This document shows positions 11,215 to 23,405 of a DNA stretch of 64,000 nt, piece by piece. Position numbers and translations under genes: made by a program. Each line of letters starts with the position of its first letter. Position 1 is the stretch's first letter. The stretch is taken from NCBI GenBank assembly GCA_014529385.2, contig CM043969.1:13961446-14025445 (forward strand), read 5' to 3'. The stretch is from Adiantum capillus-veneris (taxonomy: Eukaryota; Streptophyta; Polypodiopsida; Polypodiales; Pteridaceae). The notes beneath the pieces are model-generated. The model did not search any database and was not told the origin of the DNA. It saw nothing but the letters and a program-made list of their open reading frames with translations.

Positions 11215-13050
11215 GGTCAAATTTGTGAGGATTAAGCTCCATAAGGTCGAGATTTGCTCTGGTAGTGCTTCTAACGGTAGGAATTGTAATTTGGAAACAA
11301 GCTAAAGAGCAGTAAGGCAGGAAGGAGAGAGTATAACCTCTCTCTATTGTATTTGGGAGATACAAGGGCATCAGGTAGGAAATTTTTGCTAGATGTTTCA
11401 TTCCTAATTAGCTTCAAAAGGCTCTGATGGCAAACATAAGTGGAAAATTTGCAATCTTGGTCAAAATTGAGCTCTCTTAACTCTATCAGTGCCGTTAACG
11501 ACAAACATTTGTAATTGAATTCCACTTTGGCTAATTACTAGCAGCTTAAAACATTCAAGTTGTCAACTGTAAGCATTTACAGTGTCGTTGGTGTCTTTTG
11601 CTTTGTGTTGTGCATCTTGTCTCTCTTTTTTTAGCGAGCAGCCGGCTCGCCTCGCAAACCCATTATCCCCAATACCGTAGGTGTATGGTCATTGATTGAG
11701 TGATTGTTGTCAATGAGAGGTACACCACAAAATTTATTAGGTAAGAAATTAGTGCTTGTTGGCTAAATGTGGACGTGCCCGTATGTGAATGGAATGACCC
11801 ACATAAAAGATGTTGTAACCTAATTTTGAGGTCATTATCAAGGTACCAATTTAGAGTGATCTTGCTAGCCTTATCTCTTTTCTCATCATCTTGATGTATG
11901 TGTGTGAGTGTGTGTGAGAGGGAGAGCGTGTGTAGGCAATTGAGCATCGATGGTGGTGCAATGGCAATGAGGCGATTGAGTATCAACACCAAGCTCCCTC
12001 TTCACTACTACTGTGCAAGATTCCCTCTTGAATGGCACCATACAAAGGTGAGTGACACACTGTCTACATCTATTATGCTTGTCTATAGTGTTGTGTGTTT
12101 GTTTGTAGCACATGAGACATAGCAATGCCCCTTGTAGTTGATAATAGGATTTTTATGAATAGATATGGGAGTTGAGATTGAGTGTTATGGATTAAGGGAA
12201 ACCAAGAGTTGGAAGAGGTATAGAAAGGACTTTACCAGGATGGTGTCACAATTGTAGAGGGGTCGCGCATTCTCGCAGGGAGGGGGGGGGGGGTCACTCA
12301 ATAATCATGTGACTTTCACGTGAGTGCAACAAAAGTGGTTATTAAATTATTATTATTTTCATATACAGAAGGGTACCCTACAATGTAATTGGGAAAACAA
12401 ATACAGATTTTATAGGAAAAGGCTATATTTTATTTGTTTGAAATTCACAGATAACTTGAATTTTATAAATAGTCCTTGAACGCACGTGATATACACTATT
12501 TATGCATAGTGACCCCCTTGAGGGCCCATTTTTCTCCTGAACCCCACCCCACCCCTGCCCCTCCCCCCCCCCCAACCACCACCACCACAACAACAACAAT
12601 GAGGAGGTATCAACCCTTTATTGTGATGCATTTTTGCAAAAAGTCTCATCTTATGGCTACTTCTCAAACCATTTTTCACTCCATAGAGGTTGGCTTTCCA
12701 AGATCAAGAGCACTTGATCTGCAGTGATTGGTACATCTTCATAATCTCCTTTAGGATTTGGCTCGAGAGAGGGAATGAGTTTCTTCTTCTAGATAAGGTC
12801 TTCTTGCTTCATCAACAACGACAATGGAATAATTTTGTGGCCAAAGTTTTTGATTTATTCATACGATTTCACCATCAAGAGGGCCTCTGAATCCAATACT
12901 TTAAGTTCATATAAAATATATTCCTTGTGCAAGTCATCAGGGATATCTTTGATCCACCTCTTGAGTTCTCCTTGGCATCCACCTACTCTGTCTCTTCTTC
13001 AAAATCATGTATCCCACCCCCTATACGTGTGCTTGTTCGGTCAATGGGGG
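11215..13050. other. Spacer with low-complexity patches, no gene recognised
   Basis: Contains a GTGTGTGAG-rich patch near 11,895-11,930, a run of about 12 G near 12,281-12,293, and a C-rich plus CAA/CCA-rich patch at 12,540-12,600. Frames such as 11,886-12,125 and 12,690-12,890 show no recognisable motif. Confidence 0.5.
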
Positions 13051-13389
13051 GTAGGTCTACTCTTTCAAACTCTATCGATTGTACGGTTTGCTAGGCTAGC
13101 ACTATAGCTTTTGCTTTCATGGCACTAATTGCCAAATATTTTCTTTGTATTTCTTGAGCTGACCGTGCAACTCCTTGGTCTCCTGGTCTTTTTGTGACAG
13201 TGTCGGCATTTTCCCTAGACAATCATTTGTCTTTTATATTTTTCCCATGACAAATCCACCTTTAGAGCTTTGATCTCCTCTTATATAGCGATAGGACTTT
13301 GAGATGTCGAGGCTAGAGTGGGCACATTTTGCATGGCGAGGAGAGATGATAGCATATGTCTAACGACATCATAAGAGTCCCTCAACTTT

Positions 13390-14171
13390 GTGTATCTTTG
13401 CTTCTCTCATGCCATCTTTTCTTCTAATGCTTGCTAATCCACTTGAATTTCGCTATTAGATTCATTCGATTTTGGAGGTCTTGAAAAAGACTTTCCGCAT
13501 CTCTCTTCTCACATTCTAGTGCAATCTTAAGATTCTCTTTATCCTCTTTAAGACATTCAACGTGCTAGCATAGTTGGGAATTCTCTCTGATAGCCACATT
13601 TGTCTCTTCTTTTGCATCTCGAGTATCCACCTCCCTCAATTGAGATACAACTCTTTGGCATTGGAATTTGAGCCTTATCATTTCTAGATGGTCCTCTATC
13701 TCAAACTCATGAATGAGTTTGTCTTCTTACTCAATTGTTTTTCTTGAGATAGGTGAGATTTTCTCTAGCACTTGTGCAATTGGTTGCCGAGAACTTTTTG
13801 GCAACGACTCTCTTTTCTCCTCCTCTTTCTGTTGCCGGTCTTTTGAGGACTTTTGTTCCATTTCTTTTTTATCTTGAGTGGTTTCAGCAATTTACTCTTG
13901 TTCTGTTTGTGTCTCCCTTAGGTCTGTTTTAGATTCCTTTTGGTCCTCTTGATTATTTTGACTTTTTAAGGAGAAGGTTTCGGGGAAACTTGTTGCTTTT
14001 TTGTCTCCATCTCCACATCCTGCTATTAAGTGGTAGTTTCATCTTTTGGCACTTTTTCATGTGTGGACTACTGGCAAAAAGATGATTTTGCAAGGGATTC
14101 CAAATCATGAGTATTTTTTCTTCTGGTATCTTGGTCTTGCCTCTATTCCACTTTTCTTTTGAGTACATCAT
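13390..14171 (-). pseudogene. Decayed coiled-coil coding region, function unknown
   Basis: Read right to left, this stretch gives a long, highly charged protein rich in K, E and Q. It stays in essentially one frame for about 600 bp and is interrupted by single stop codons. Readable pieces include KKEMEQKSSKDRQQKEEEK (about 13,860-13,810), RQPIAQVLEKISPISRK (about 13,795-13,745) and VECLKEDKENLKIALECEK (about 13,560-13,510). The heptad-like spacing of hydrophobic residues suggests a coiled coil. Similar but weaker coding-like sequence may extend to about 15,450. I do not recognise the family. It could be a retroelement structural protein or a host gene relic. Confidence 0.5.
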
Positions 14172-15640
14172 GTATGTGTTGCCAAAATGAGCTAGGTAGC
14201 TCAGCTTCTTCCTCTGCTTGCTTGTGTTAATGTCTCTTTAGCTTTTCTAAGTGCTCAGTTTTGATCTGCTTGAGATTTTTATTGAGTTGGATGTCATTAT
14301 CATCATGAATCTTTGAGCCAGTTTCTTCCCTCTTCTTCTTTTTGGACGCTATCTTTGTCAGTCGTTCTTTGCTTGACCATTGCAATTCCTCCATAGATCT
14401 TTGGACTTGTGTTTTTGGGATTTACTCAATCGGTTGGTGCCTTTTATGGAGTAGTGGAATTGTGATATCAAATGTTCTTCTTTTGTTGATTGATATTTCG
14501 ATGGTGTATCACGGTTTTTGGGCTTGATTTCTCTATTGACCTCAAAATTTGACTTGCTTCTAGGGGTCTTGGCATGTGATCTTTGTCTGCTGGCTCATCT
14601 CTTTGTGGGTGTAGTAGCAAAACTATCCACAAAAGGAATGACATGCTTTGCTCTATATAGAAATTCCAATTGGGACTCGACTGCCCCGACAATTAGTCAA
14701 TCATTACAAGGTCTTGGTAGGCTTTCCAAGTGAGGACCTGCCTCACATTCATGCACTGCCCTTGAGATTATCTTCCACTAGATTGCTGAGGATATAGTTC
14801 CCCAAATTGCATCTGATTACCCTTATTTCAGCTAATCCCATAGCCATAACCACTACTATGTAGATTGGGCTCGATGTAGCATGGTGGTTTCTAGACTTTA
14901 AAGAAGTGTTGGGAGATGAGCCGTAGTGGCAGCTCTGTCTCTAAATAGATCAAATCTTTATATGTTCCCTTGTGACCTTGTTGCTTGATGAACGCCTTGT
15001 CATTGTTAATCGATTTGGTCTTGTGAAGGTGATTATGATTTCTAGTCGGGATATGGAGGGCCTAGTTGATTAGATCATCAGTGATCTACACTTTGACTGT
15101 GGACACATCCCTATCTATCAATGTTGCCTCCCTGTTGTACTATATGGAGTTCATAAGCTCATCGGATCTCTCAAAATTTGTTTCCCATGGTGGAAGTCTG
15201 AAAAAGTTGTCAAGATGTAGGCACCTTGACCCTTCTATCACTTCTCTTTGTTGATGGAGTGTCCATAGATCTTGGGGGAAGATGGTTGTCTTAACTTTGG
15301 TTCCATCAGCTTCTGGAACTTCGCAATGAAAACATTTTCTAGGATCTTTGCCAATTCTTCATCCGTAATGTGATCTTTTCATTTGAGGATATGTCCACCA
15401 CTTCATATGGAGAAGCCTCCCACTCCTTTTGAGCTTTTTGTGAGGCATTTTTCTATCAAAAAATCATCTATTTAATTTTGAAAATTGGTCAAAAAGTTGT
15501 CAAAAAATTTTCAAAACGCAAACTTGACTGTAAGATGAAAAATGAGCATAACTTGATCAAAACAACTCCAAATTTGACCAAACTTCACTAGTGCAACTAG
15601 GAAAACTATGGGCACTACAGCATGTGATTATATGCCAATA
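14172..15640. other. Possible extension of the decayed coding region
   Basis: The minus strand has short readable stretches (for example ELPSSFWQHIHDVLKRK near 14,200) broken by many stops. No domain is recognised. Confidence 0.35.
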
Positions 15641-15652
15641 CTGAGTCTAAGG

Positions 15653-16873
15653 TACATGGATCATGATTTATGTTGAAACACTTTTGGGAATTCTACTTAC
15701 ACCATCAGATAGAGTATGTTATTGTGATGGTATGGTTCAAAACTTTTGTGATAAGTTGGATCACTGGTTTTGGACTTATACCAAATCTTGAAAGTTTCAT
15801 GCAAACTTACAGAATTTTGGTACTTTTGCTAGGGTTTTGGGTCCAAATGACTTGATACTTTAGGGTTGGGCTTTACTTGCCATTTAGGACCTAATGGTTA
15901 GATTTTGGCCTAGAAAAGTGAGAAAGTTACATGGATTGCAATCCATGTTTGACCACATTTTGGGGTGAAACTTGGAAGGCCTATCCCTATTGCCTACCTT
16001 AGCACACTGATGAAATCTTTTCAAATTTGGATATTTTTTTCCTAACTTTACCGAATTTCCCAATTTATGGCCCGGTTTGTTCCAACTTTGCTACATTATA
16101 TTTTTTATGTCAACTTTGTTTGATCTTTGGGCTAGATTGATTTGAGTTTGAAGTTCTGATGATTGGCCCAAATTTAGCTGTCTGTCAATTTTCAGAGCAT
16201 TTTGGGTTTGTTTGGACACTCTAGCCCAGCTGGCAAATTATGCTCATTTGAAAAGCACTTTTGCACTACATTTTGATACTTTTGATCATACTAACATTTC
16301 CTTCCATTAGCTTTTCCAAACACTTTGACATTAACTCTTTCACTCTGAAAGTGCTCATCACTACATTATAAACCATTTTGTGCATGAAACATTGAAAACT
16401 TGCCATATTCTTCCATAATTAACCTATACAAGCAGTGTTAAGTCAATTTCAGCCAAAACTACTCTTGAGGTACATGGATTGTGATCTATGTTTTGTGGCC
16501 AAATGTTAGCAAATTTGGTGAGAAGTGTCTTGATACGTCCCTTAAGCTATTGGTCATCATATTTTTGGGTTTGGGTCATTTTTGCACTTCCTTGGTCAAA
16601 ATGACCATTTGCACACTGATTTTTCATTTTCCCTTAGGGTGATTTTGTGTACATTTTCTCTCAAACTTGCAGGGTCATATCCCCAAGTTGATGTTTATTT
16701 GTGTGTATACATTTTGCATCCATCTCGAACTATAAGGTATGTGGGTCATGATCCATGTTGGGAATTATTTCAGATATGTGATTACAGCAATTAATAGGCA
16801 CTATTGAGAGAATTTCTTTAGCCAAAAATCTTTGAATTTGGTGATGGGGAAACATGGATTGCGATCCATGTTC
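15653..16873. repeat. Dispersed 20-bp palindrome, five copies
   Basis: Copies of ACATGGATYRYRATCCATGT or close variants lie at 15,653-15,675, 15,928-15,950, 16,471-16,493, 16,739-16,760 and 16,852-16,873. The centre varies while the ACATGGAT/ATCCATGT arms are mostly kept. Two more copies lie at 32.66 and 32.95 kb. Some copies share flanking words such as TGACCACATTTT and GAAACTTGG. The surrounding sequence is AT-rich, with no coding potential recognised. Confidence 0.85.
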
Positions 16874-17166
16874 CACGCCCTTCTTGGACCGTGGTCATCT
16901 AGCTAAAATTTTCCCATTATGGAAATTTACTTGTGAAATATTTTTGAATTTGGATTGTGTTTGATGACCCAGTAGGTCCCTAACAAGTTGCATATTGCCC
17001 ACCTTGAATTTGATCCGTGCAATTGTTTTGGTGATTTTGTGCAGTGTGGGATATACACAATTGTTTTTGATTGGTTAAGGATCATATCTATGAAATTTGG
17101 TACAGTAAGAAGCCCCTAGGTGTCCATAGCAAGCTAAAACCCAAAAGCCCACACTAGGTCTCAAAT

Positions 17167-17168
<2 letters not shown>
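16874..17168. other. AT-rich spacer, no gene
   Basis: No motif recognised between the last palindrome copy and the TC microsatellite. Confidence 0.5.

Positions 17169-17263
<95 letters not shown>
17169..17263. repeat. (TC)n microsatellite
   Basis: An uninterrupted CT/TC run of about 95 bp. Long minus-strand Arg-Glu frames over it are artefacts. Confidence 0.97.
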
Positions 17264-17264
<1 letters not shown>

Positions 17265-18060
17265 ACTTTGACAAATGCAAACGAGTTCTATCTTGCCCAA
17301 TTTTTTCCTATATGTGCACGACCTACCCAAAGTGCTAAGTGTATACTTACCTTGTTTACTCAGATTTCTCATAGCATACCACCTATAGCTCATACGATTT
17401 ATCATTTGGATGTTCGGTCATCAACTTTCCTCGATTTTGCAATTTTGGTCCACCGTGGAGTTGGCTTAAAATTTTACTTGTGCCAAATCCTCCCAAAGTT
17501 GACGAGAAGTTGACATGCTTGAAGCTTTTTCTTTGTAGATTCAGTGTTTGCTTTTGGAACTTGAGAGGACTTTTTTGGTTCTGTTTATTAGTTCTTTATC
17601 CTTATTAGATTAAAAAAGAAAGAAAATTATTAAAAATTATTATTATTTGGCCGATAATTTAGCCAAAATTACTCCATACACTTTTATATACATACTCTCA
17701 CTCTAGGCACCCTGTCTATCAAATTTGTCATTCTAGCTCATCATTATGCATGTTAAGGTTAAAACCGGGGATTTAACATTTGTGAGTTTTTCATTTCAAG
17801 TTTTTTTGACAATTTTAGCAATCTTTAGAGTTTTTTTTAACCAAATATGTGTCATAGCATAAAGTATCTATTTAATGTAATTTTCAATCGTCATAAGACT
17901 CCATATATGTGTGGTTGACGGAGAGAGAAAGTATAAATTCTAGAGAGATAGTATTTATGCGAGTTACCATTGGAAGAAGAGATCATAAATCCTTGAGAGA
18001 GAGAGAGAGAGTGACTTCTCTTCTAGAGAGAGAAAGTAAAATCATAGAGTTGTATATCAC
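17264..18060. other. AT-rich spacer with GAGAGA patches
   Basis: No gene recognised. Short GAGAGAGA patches at 17,920-18,040 precede the main microsatellite. Confidence 0.5.
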
Positions 18061-18063
18061 TAC

Positions 18064-18065
18064 GC

Positions 18066-18123
<58 letters not shown>
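18064..18123. repeat. (GA)n microsatellite
   Basis: About 55 bp of GA repeats preceded by interrupted GAGA. It lies 480 bp beyond the stop codon of the minus-strand transposase gene. Confidence 0.95.
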
Positions 18124-18125
<2 letters not shown>

Positions 18126-18196
18126 CGTAACGACGGAAAAAATGTAAACAAATAAAATCACCATTTCACAACTCATGCCATTAGAGTCAAATATGC

Positions 18197-18355
18197 TCCC
18201 AACGCATGTGATCAGAGTCAAATAATCCACAGCATATAAACATGCGATAAAGTAAAAAATCATGAAGAATAGAGACAACACTAATTTAGAGTTAAATATA
18301 ATCCACAGCATATATAAATGTGATGAAGTCAAAAATAATGCCAGATAGAGACAAT
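18197..18355. repeat. Imperfect tandem duplication, about 80 bp
   Basis: AGAGTCAAATAATCCACAGC at about 18,205 recurs as AGAGTTAAATATAATCCAC at about 18,286. The similarity continues through GATAGAGACAATACTA. It lies in the 3' flank of the transposase gene. Confidence 0.75.
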
Positions 18356-18602
18356 ACTATTTTTCCCAAGCAATTGCTTTTTGAAACAACATCACTCTAA
18401 AAGGCAAGTAATTTGCTCCCAAATAGCTTGCAAGATGCTTCATATCTTTTGCTTGAAATTTGAAATCCTTTGCTGCATAAACAATGTTTTTTCAAGATAA
18501 ATAATCACAAGTATAATAAACCAAAATAAATACAGAAAAACACTTTCATATCATAGATCAATATTCTAGTTGAGTGAAAGAAGCATACCAAACCAGTTGT
18601 AG

Positions 18603-21600
18603 TTAAATGGAGGGAGAAAGCATCCTTGGTTGTCCAAGAATAAAAGCGATGTCCATTGGTGAGAGGGTTGGCTGATGAATAATCATGTGCTCCTTAGGTT
18701 CAAGTCCAAGCACTTTTGTGCAAACATAGTACATAGGTTTGCATGCCAAAAAGGATTTGTTGGTATTCTCTCGCTTCTGAAAATCCGGACACGTGCATGC
18801 TGGACTCTGTTTTATATGAATCTCATAACTATTTTCAGTGAGAACTCGGAAAATTACATGCTCTTGAGACCTTTTCACTTCATCCAAAAATATAATTTTC
18901 ATACTATTACATGCTTCCAATTTCTTCATGGCCTCTTTAGAGATTCCATGCCTCCACTTTTTCTTCCTCGAGCTGCCACCACCTTCTTTGCAGTCGCCAG
19001 CAAGAGGTTGTGGATTTACCATTGAATTATCTGTCCGAAATCCACTCTGATGCAGCGCGGCAAGTTCCTGTGTGGAGATATCTGTCCCTCTTGCTACTGG
19101 CCAAACATTTGGAGCAGGAGGTAAATCTTTGACTTGTCTGATTGATTGGGTATGCAAAATATCATGATTACAAAACCATAACCATTGCTCGATTGTTTTA
19201 CCCTTGAACATTCTTTCGGACCATATACATGGAGCAACAAGACCAATTGAGCGACTATGCAAGATATTGTCACAAATTTTTCTCCCTACTGTTCCAAAAC
19301 ATTTTCTTTGACTTTGAATGGGCATTCTCCTGAGGGCCCACTGAGTGTGTGGCACATCACTCTCAAACACATTGTTTGTTTTAGATGACAAAGGTGTGGT
19401 TGTTTCTTTTTGAGATCCAATATCATCATCACTGTCACTAATTTGCAGCGGAATGTTAGAAATACCTGGTCCTTGGGTATCAAACTTGATTTTTTTTGGT
19501 CGACCGCGATGGTTTCGTTGCTTAGATTCCATGACATATTCCGGCCGATGGGAGCTACTTGTTCCTGTTCTGCCCCTCTTTTTGCGTTGTACTGTTTCTT
19601 TGTCTCCATGCAAAATTGGCTGCGCATACATGGGAGTCCCTGCAATAGCCTCGTGTAATAGATGGGCCACGTTGGTTGGAGTTGGAGTTTGCTGAGATTC
19701 AACTCGAGAAAGCAAGGTCTCCATTGTGGGACCCGTTCCTATATAATGCCCAGTAGTATATCCCAAACGCTTTGCACATTGAATATATGAGTTTATAACA
19801 TCTGTTACACATGCATCATACAAGGATATTTTTCCCTTTCCACCTTCACCTGCTAACCAACTGGCATGTACACTTTTTGATAAATTAACATTGGGAATTT
19901 GTGCCCGCTCCCACGGACTTAGACCACCCTAGGAAATGCAAAAAAACATGAATTAAAATTTATAAATTTCATGTATGAAAAGAAATTTTTCTAAAAATAT
20001 AGATTTTCATAAAGGTACTTACATCTGTTCCAATTCCTCCCCAGTGTGAAATTCGTTGCTCCCACCATTTAAACCATCTGTTCGCTCTTGTGATGCTCTC
20101 TGTAGATAGATGTTGTCTCCACCACTTTTGAATTGAAAGCGCCTTTTGAGATGCAAGCACAATGGTCTTACAAGCTCTCCAGTCCTCACACATATCAATG
20201 TGTTGATTTGTTAGATGTTGAGGTATCCACTTTTTAGCATATTTGTGGAGACTCTGCTCCCAATGAAATAGGCATGATCGTTCATGTCCCTCCATGATAT
20301 TATCTGGCCCGCCATTGAAGACTGTTCGAATAGCATTCCAATTTGCACCAGCTTCATCAGACATGAAACCTGCAAAGTCATCTGCACCATGTCCGTACTT
20401 TTCCATTGTTGAATTAAGGCTCTCCTAAAAAATAACTTGAGTCTTTGCATCCTCCTCTTTAGTTTCACATATAGCAATTATTTGTAGTGATCGTATGCTG
20501 CAAGATATTCAACATAAATATTTTCACACATCTTCTTTTATTTAATGATAAAAAAATACGAGATATTTAAATATTTAAAGATTACCTTGGATCATAAACT
20601 GAGCATGACATTGTTGCCCATCCATCTATTCTATGGGTAAAATCAAAATGTACCCACGCATTTCTCAAGTCACCAGTTTCAGTTCTTTTCATCCGATTTA
20701 CTAGATCAATCCCAGAACCTGGTCCTTTAGTGGACATTTTAAATAGGAAGCACTTGTCATCCTCTTCACCCTGTCCAGGAAATCTACTCCCATGAAAAAA
20801 AGGAAACATGCACTTTTTTTGAAGTAATAAAATATTATCATATCCATCCCCAATAACAGCACCTTGACTCTTTCTCTCCTTTGAAACAATTGAAGAAAAC
20901 CTACACGATGCATCACAAGAAGGCTAAATTTATAATAGTTAAAAAATTAACAAATTCAAGGAACCAAATTGAGTTTTCTTACCCTTTGGTTTGAACCAGT
21001 GGCATCATTTCTTCCAAAAAATCATTGAATTGTACATCGGATGTAGCTTCAGCTTCCTCGCCAATCAAGGAGTGAAGAACAAGTTGTTGAGCCACCAACA
21101 TTTGAATTTTTCTTGGGCCACCCTTTTCTATTTTTAGTACTGCACCTACCAGTTTCCGCACTCTTAAAATAGCAGCCCTAGAGGTTCCTGCCTTAACATT
21201 ATGACAATGTTTACCAACATGTATCGCCAGTCGCGACATTGTACCATCTCTAGGCAAAACATAATAGATTTTGCAGGGACAAGCAGCAACACAAGTAACA
21301 ACCTTCTGACAATAATGACAAGTTATTGTTGTATTCTCTTCCATTGCAAGGTAGTCGTTTTTCACTTGTCTGTCCAAATATCCATGAAAATCTCTACTAT
21401 TGAATTCTTGTTCCTTAATATAATGAGGACACGTTGAATAATTACACTGCATGAATCCCAAACAGTGGCTTAGACGAATTGTGAATGCTATTGCCATGGT
21501 TGTCACAGATGGGCACGTCCACAAGTGACCATCAAAGCGTTGTTCCATCCCTGTCATTCGTTTTGTTTTATCCTAAGTCGCAAGTAACTCAAAACACAAA

Positions 21601-22103
21601 TTTCCATCATAATGTTGTGGAAGTTCAGCAACTTGCAAAGGAGCTCCACATAATGTTAACAGATCATTTAACTTTTATGCCCCTGGATTTTGTTGAATCC
21701 AAATGACGATTGACTGAGTTTTGAGCTGTCCTATATCGTCACCACTACTTTCAAGATGCACAATGCTTAAAACATCTTCAGATATCTCTTTGTCATTTCC
21801 TTTCTCATTGTCAGATACCTGTATAAATGTGTCTGAATGAAGCATCTCAAACAAGCTCGAAAAAGAACCATCTATTAAGAAATGCTGATGACCTTCTATA
21901 TCCCACTATGGTTGCAGCAAGACTTTTGTTAGGCCACAATCACTTTCAATAAGAGCAGATAGTGATTGAAAATGGCAAGATGGAGGCAGCAAACTCTACA
22001 AATAGTAAGCACTAAGCAACAATGAGTTTCCCTTCAACTGAATGTCACGGTTGACTATCTGACCACCAACCTTCCAAGTTATTGTTACTTTCATGTTGGA
22101 CAT
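18603..22103 (-). pseudogene. MULE-type transposase with SWIM zinc finger
   Basis: Transposase of a large DNA transposon. Splicing three introns (20,982-20,901, 20,585-20,498 and 20,022-19,929, all GT-AG) joins four exons into one frame of 1,079 codons. The start is ATG 22,103 and the stop is at 18,603.

Order of parts: a cysteine-rich N-terminal region (CHYCQK and CVAACPCK, about 21,320-21,280); the probable first catalytic Asp in HFDFTHRIDGW (about 20,650); GFMSDEAGANWNA (about 20,365) with the probable second; the MULE-like C-x2-H in RSCLFHW (about 20,280); a basic linker with an AT-hook-like RGRPKK (about 19,505); and a C-terminal SWIM finger, CTCPDFQK (about 18,790).

Five in-frame stops break it: TAG 21,996, TAG 21,906, TAA 21,675, TAG 21,573 and TAG 20,425. 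No frameshift is needed. The SWIM histidine is replaced by proline (CKPM). MULE is the best fit. A KDZ-type element is an alternative. Confidence 0.82.
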
Positions 22104-22478
22104 ATTCTCTCAAGCAACAGATTACAGGGTGGAGATGCGAGAAAACTGTGGTGGATTAAGTGAAGGTGGTGAAGGTTAATGAAAGTTAAAGATAAAGTGA
22201 AGGTTAATGAAACTGGTGAAAGTTAATGAAAGATGTGAAGGTTAATGAAAGTGAAATATTGGTAGGTAGACGAAAAGATAGTTGCATAAGATCTTGTGAC
22301 GGCTCAAAGAATAATGAAAATCATAATTGAAGAAGTGCATTTAATATATGATGGTTCTGAATGTATGTGCAGCGGAATATGTCATCAAATTTGAGGGGCC
22401 ATTTAATTTCTAAATGGTGGTTCAAGGACTGCATTTAATGCAGTCCTATAGTGTCTTCATCTTTTGTGTATGTGTGTA

Positions 22479-22493
<15 letters not shown>
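22104..22493. other. Upstream region of the transposase gene, with GGTTAATGAAAG repeats
   Basis: Directly upstream of ATG 22,103. At 22,160-22,260 the words GAAGGTTAATGAAAGT and GTGAAAGTTAATGAAAG recur four or five times. The stretch probably holds the promoter, but I cannot point to a clear TATA box. Confidence 0.5.

Positions 22494-22528
<35 letters not shown>
22494..22528. repeat. (TA)n microsatellite
   Basis: About 17 TA units, preceded by TGTGTG. Confidence 0.95.
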
Positions 22529-22530
<2 letters not shown>

Positions 22531-22922
22531 TGTGTGAGTGTGTGTATAAAAAACGTAACATTCTATATGACTGACTTTATATAAAAAACGTAGCAATTTT
22601 TTTAGTTAAGTTATATATATGATTCCATCTTGCCATTTTATATATATGTGTGTGTGTTTTTGGTAGTGTGTATATATAATTATTTTAGTTAAATTATATA
22701 CATTACTGTGCGTGTGTATAAATGATTTTGTGGGTGTGTGTAAACAACGTAGCATTTTATTAAGTTAAGATATTTTTAAGTTGAGTGTATTTAAGTTGAG
22801 TGTATGTGCACATAAGATATTTAACTGTGCACATAGTTTTTACATTTTGTGTGTGTGTGTGTGTGTGCGCATGACTTAACTTTAAGAATGCTACGTTTTT
22901 TATACACACAAACACATACAAT
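22527..22922. repeat. Inverted repeat, about 37-bp arms
   Basis: GATTGTGTGAGTGTGTGTAT (from 22,527), continuing AAAAAACGTAACATTC, is mirrored by GAATGCTACGTTTTTTATAC (from 22,885), continuing ACACAAACACATACAATC. The arms are complementary apart from a few changes. The spacer is about 320 bp of TG- and TA-rich sequence. Confidence 0.8.
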
Positions 22923-23139
22923 CATTTTTTTAAATATATGGTTGTGTGTGTGTAAAAAACATAGTATTTTTTTAGTAAAACTATATATATGAATCCATTT
23001 TTTTTATATCTTTGTGTGTGTATATACATATATATATATAAATGAATGTGTGTGTGTGAGTGTTTATACCACAATATCATTTTTGTAATATATGGTGTGT
23101 GTGAAAAAAGTAGTAGTTGAGATGAAAGTGGAGTGAAGT

Positions 23140-23269
23140 TTAAATGGAGTTTTAATTGAGATTGAAGTGAAAGTGAAGTTTTTCTGTGAAGAAGTAGATG
23201 AAAGTGGAGTTTTGCTGTGAAGAAGGAGTAAGAGAAGACAAGGTACTGTGTGTGTGTAGATTTTCTACT

Positions 23270-23308
<39 letters not shown>
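23140..23308. repeat. Left copy of inverted repeat block, ending in (GT)n
   Basis: Contains GATGAAAGTGGAGTTTTGCT, GTGAAGAAGGAG and TTTTCTACTCACGTGTGTG, then (GT)n to 23,308. The reverse complement of the block at 31,090-31,170 reads almost the same, so the two stand in inverted orientation about 8 kb apart. They bracket the methyltransferase-like gene and the 118-codon gene. An imperfect direct copy of the GAAAGTGGAGT section lies within the block at about 23,123. Confidence 0.8.
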
Positions 23309-23311
<3 letters not shown>

Positions 23312-23405
23312 TACCTGCGTACGCTCGCCCGATCCACCGGAGGAGGTCCAATGGAGCTTCCATTGGACCTCCTCCGGTGGATCGGGCGAGCGTGTCTAGG
23401 TAAGC
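23309..23405. repeat. GC-rich hairpin with 47-bp arms
   Basis: Left arm 23,309-23,355 and right arm 23,359-23,405 are complementary at 43 of 47 positions, with a 3-base loop (GCT). The four mismatches are clustered (GCGT against AGAC). The arms are GC-rich (GATCCACCGGAGGAGGTCC) in otherwise AT- and CA-rich DNA. The symmetry continues outward into (GT)n on the left and (AC)n on the right. Confidence 0.95.

Noticed and set aside
17154-17405. Minus-strand Arg-Glu repeat protein
   Set aside because: Produced by the (TC)n microsatellite. The same applies to frames at 18,060-18,332, 46,812-47,107 and 60,896-61,123.
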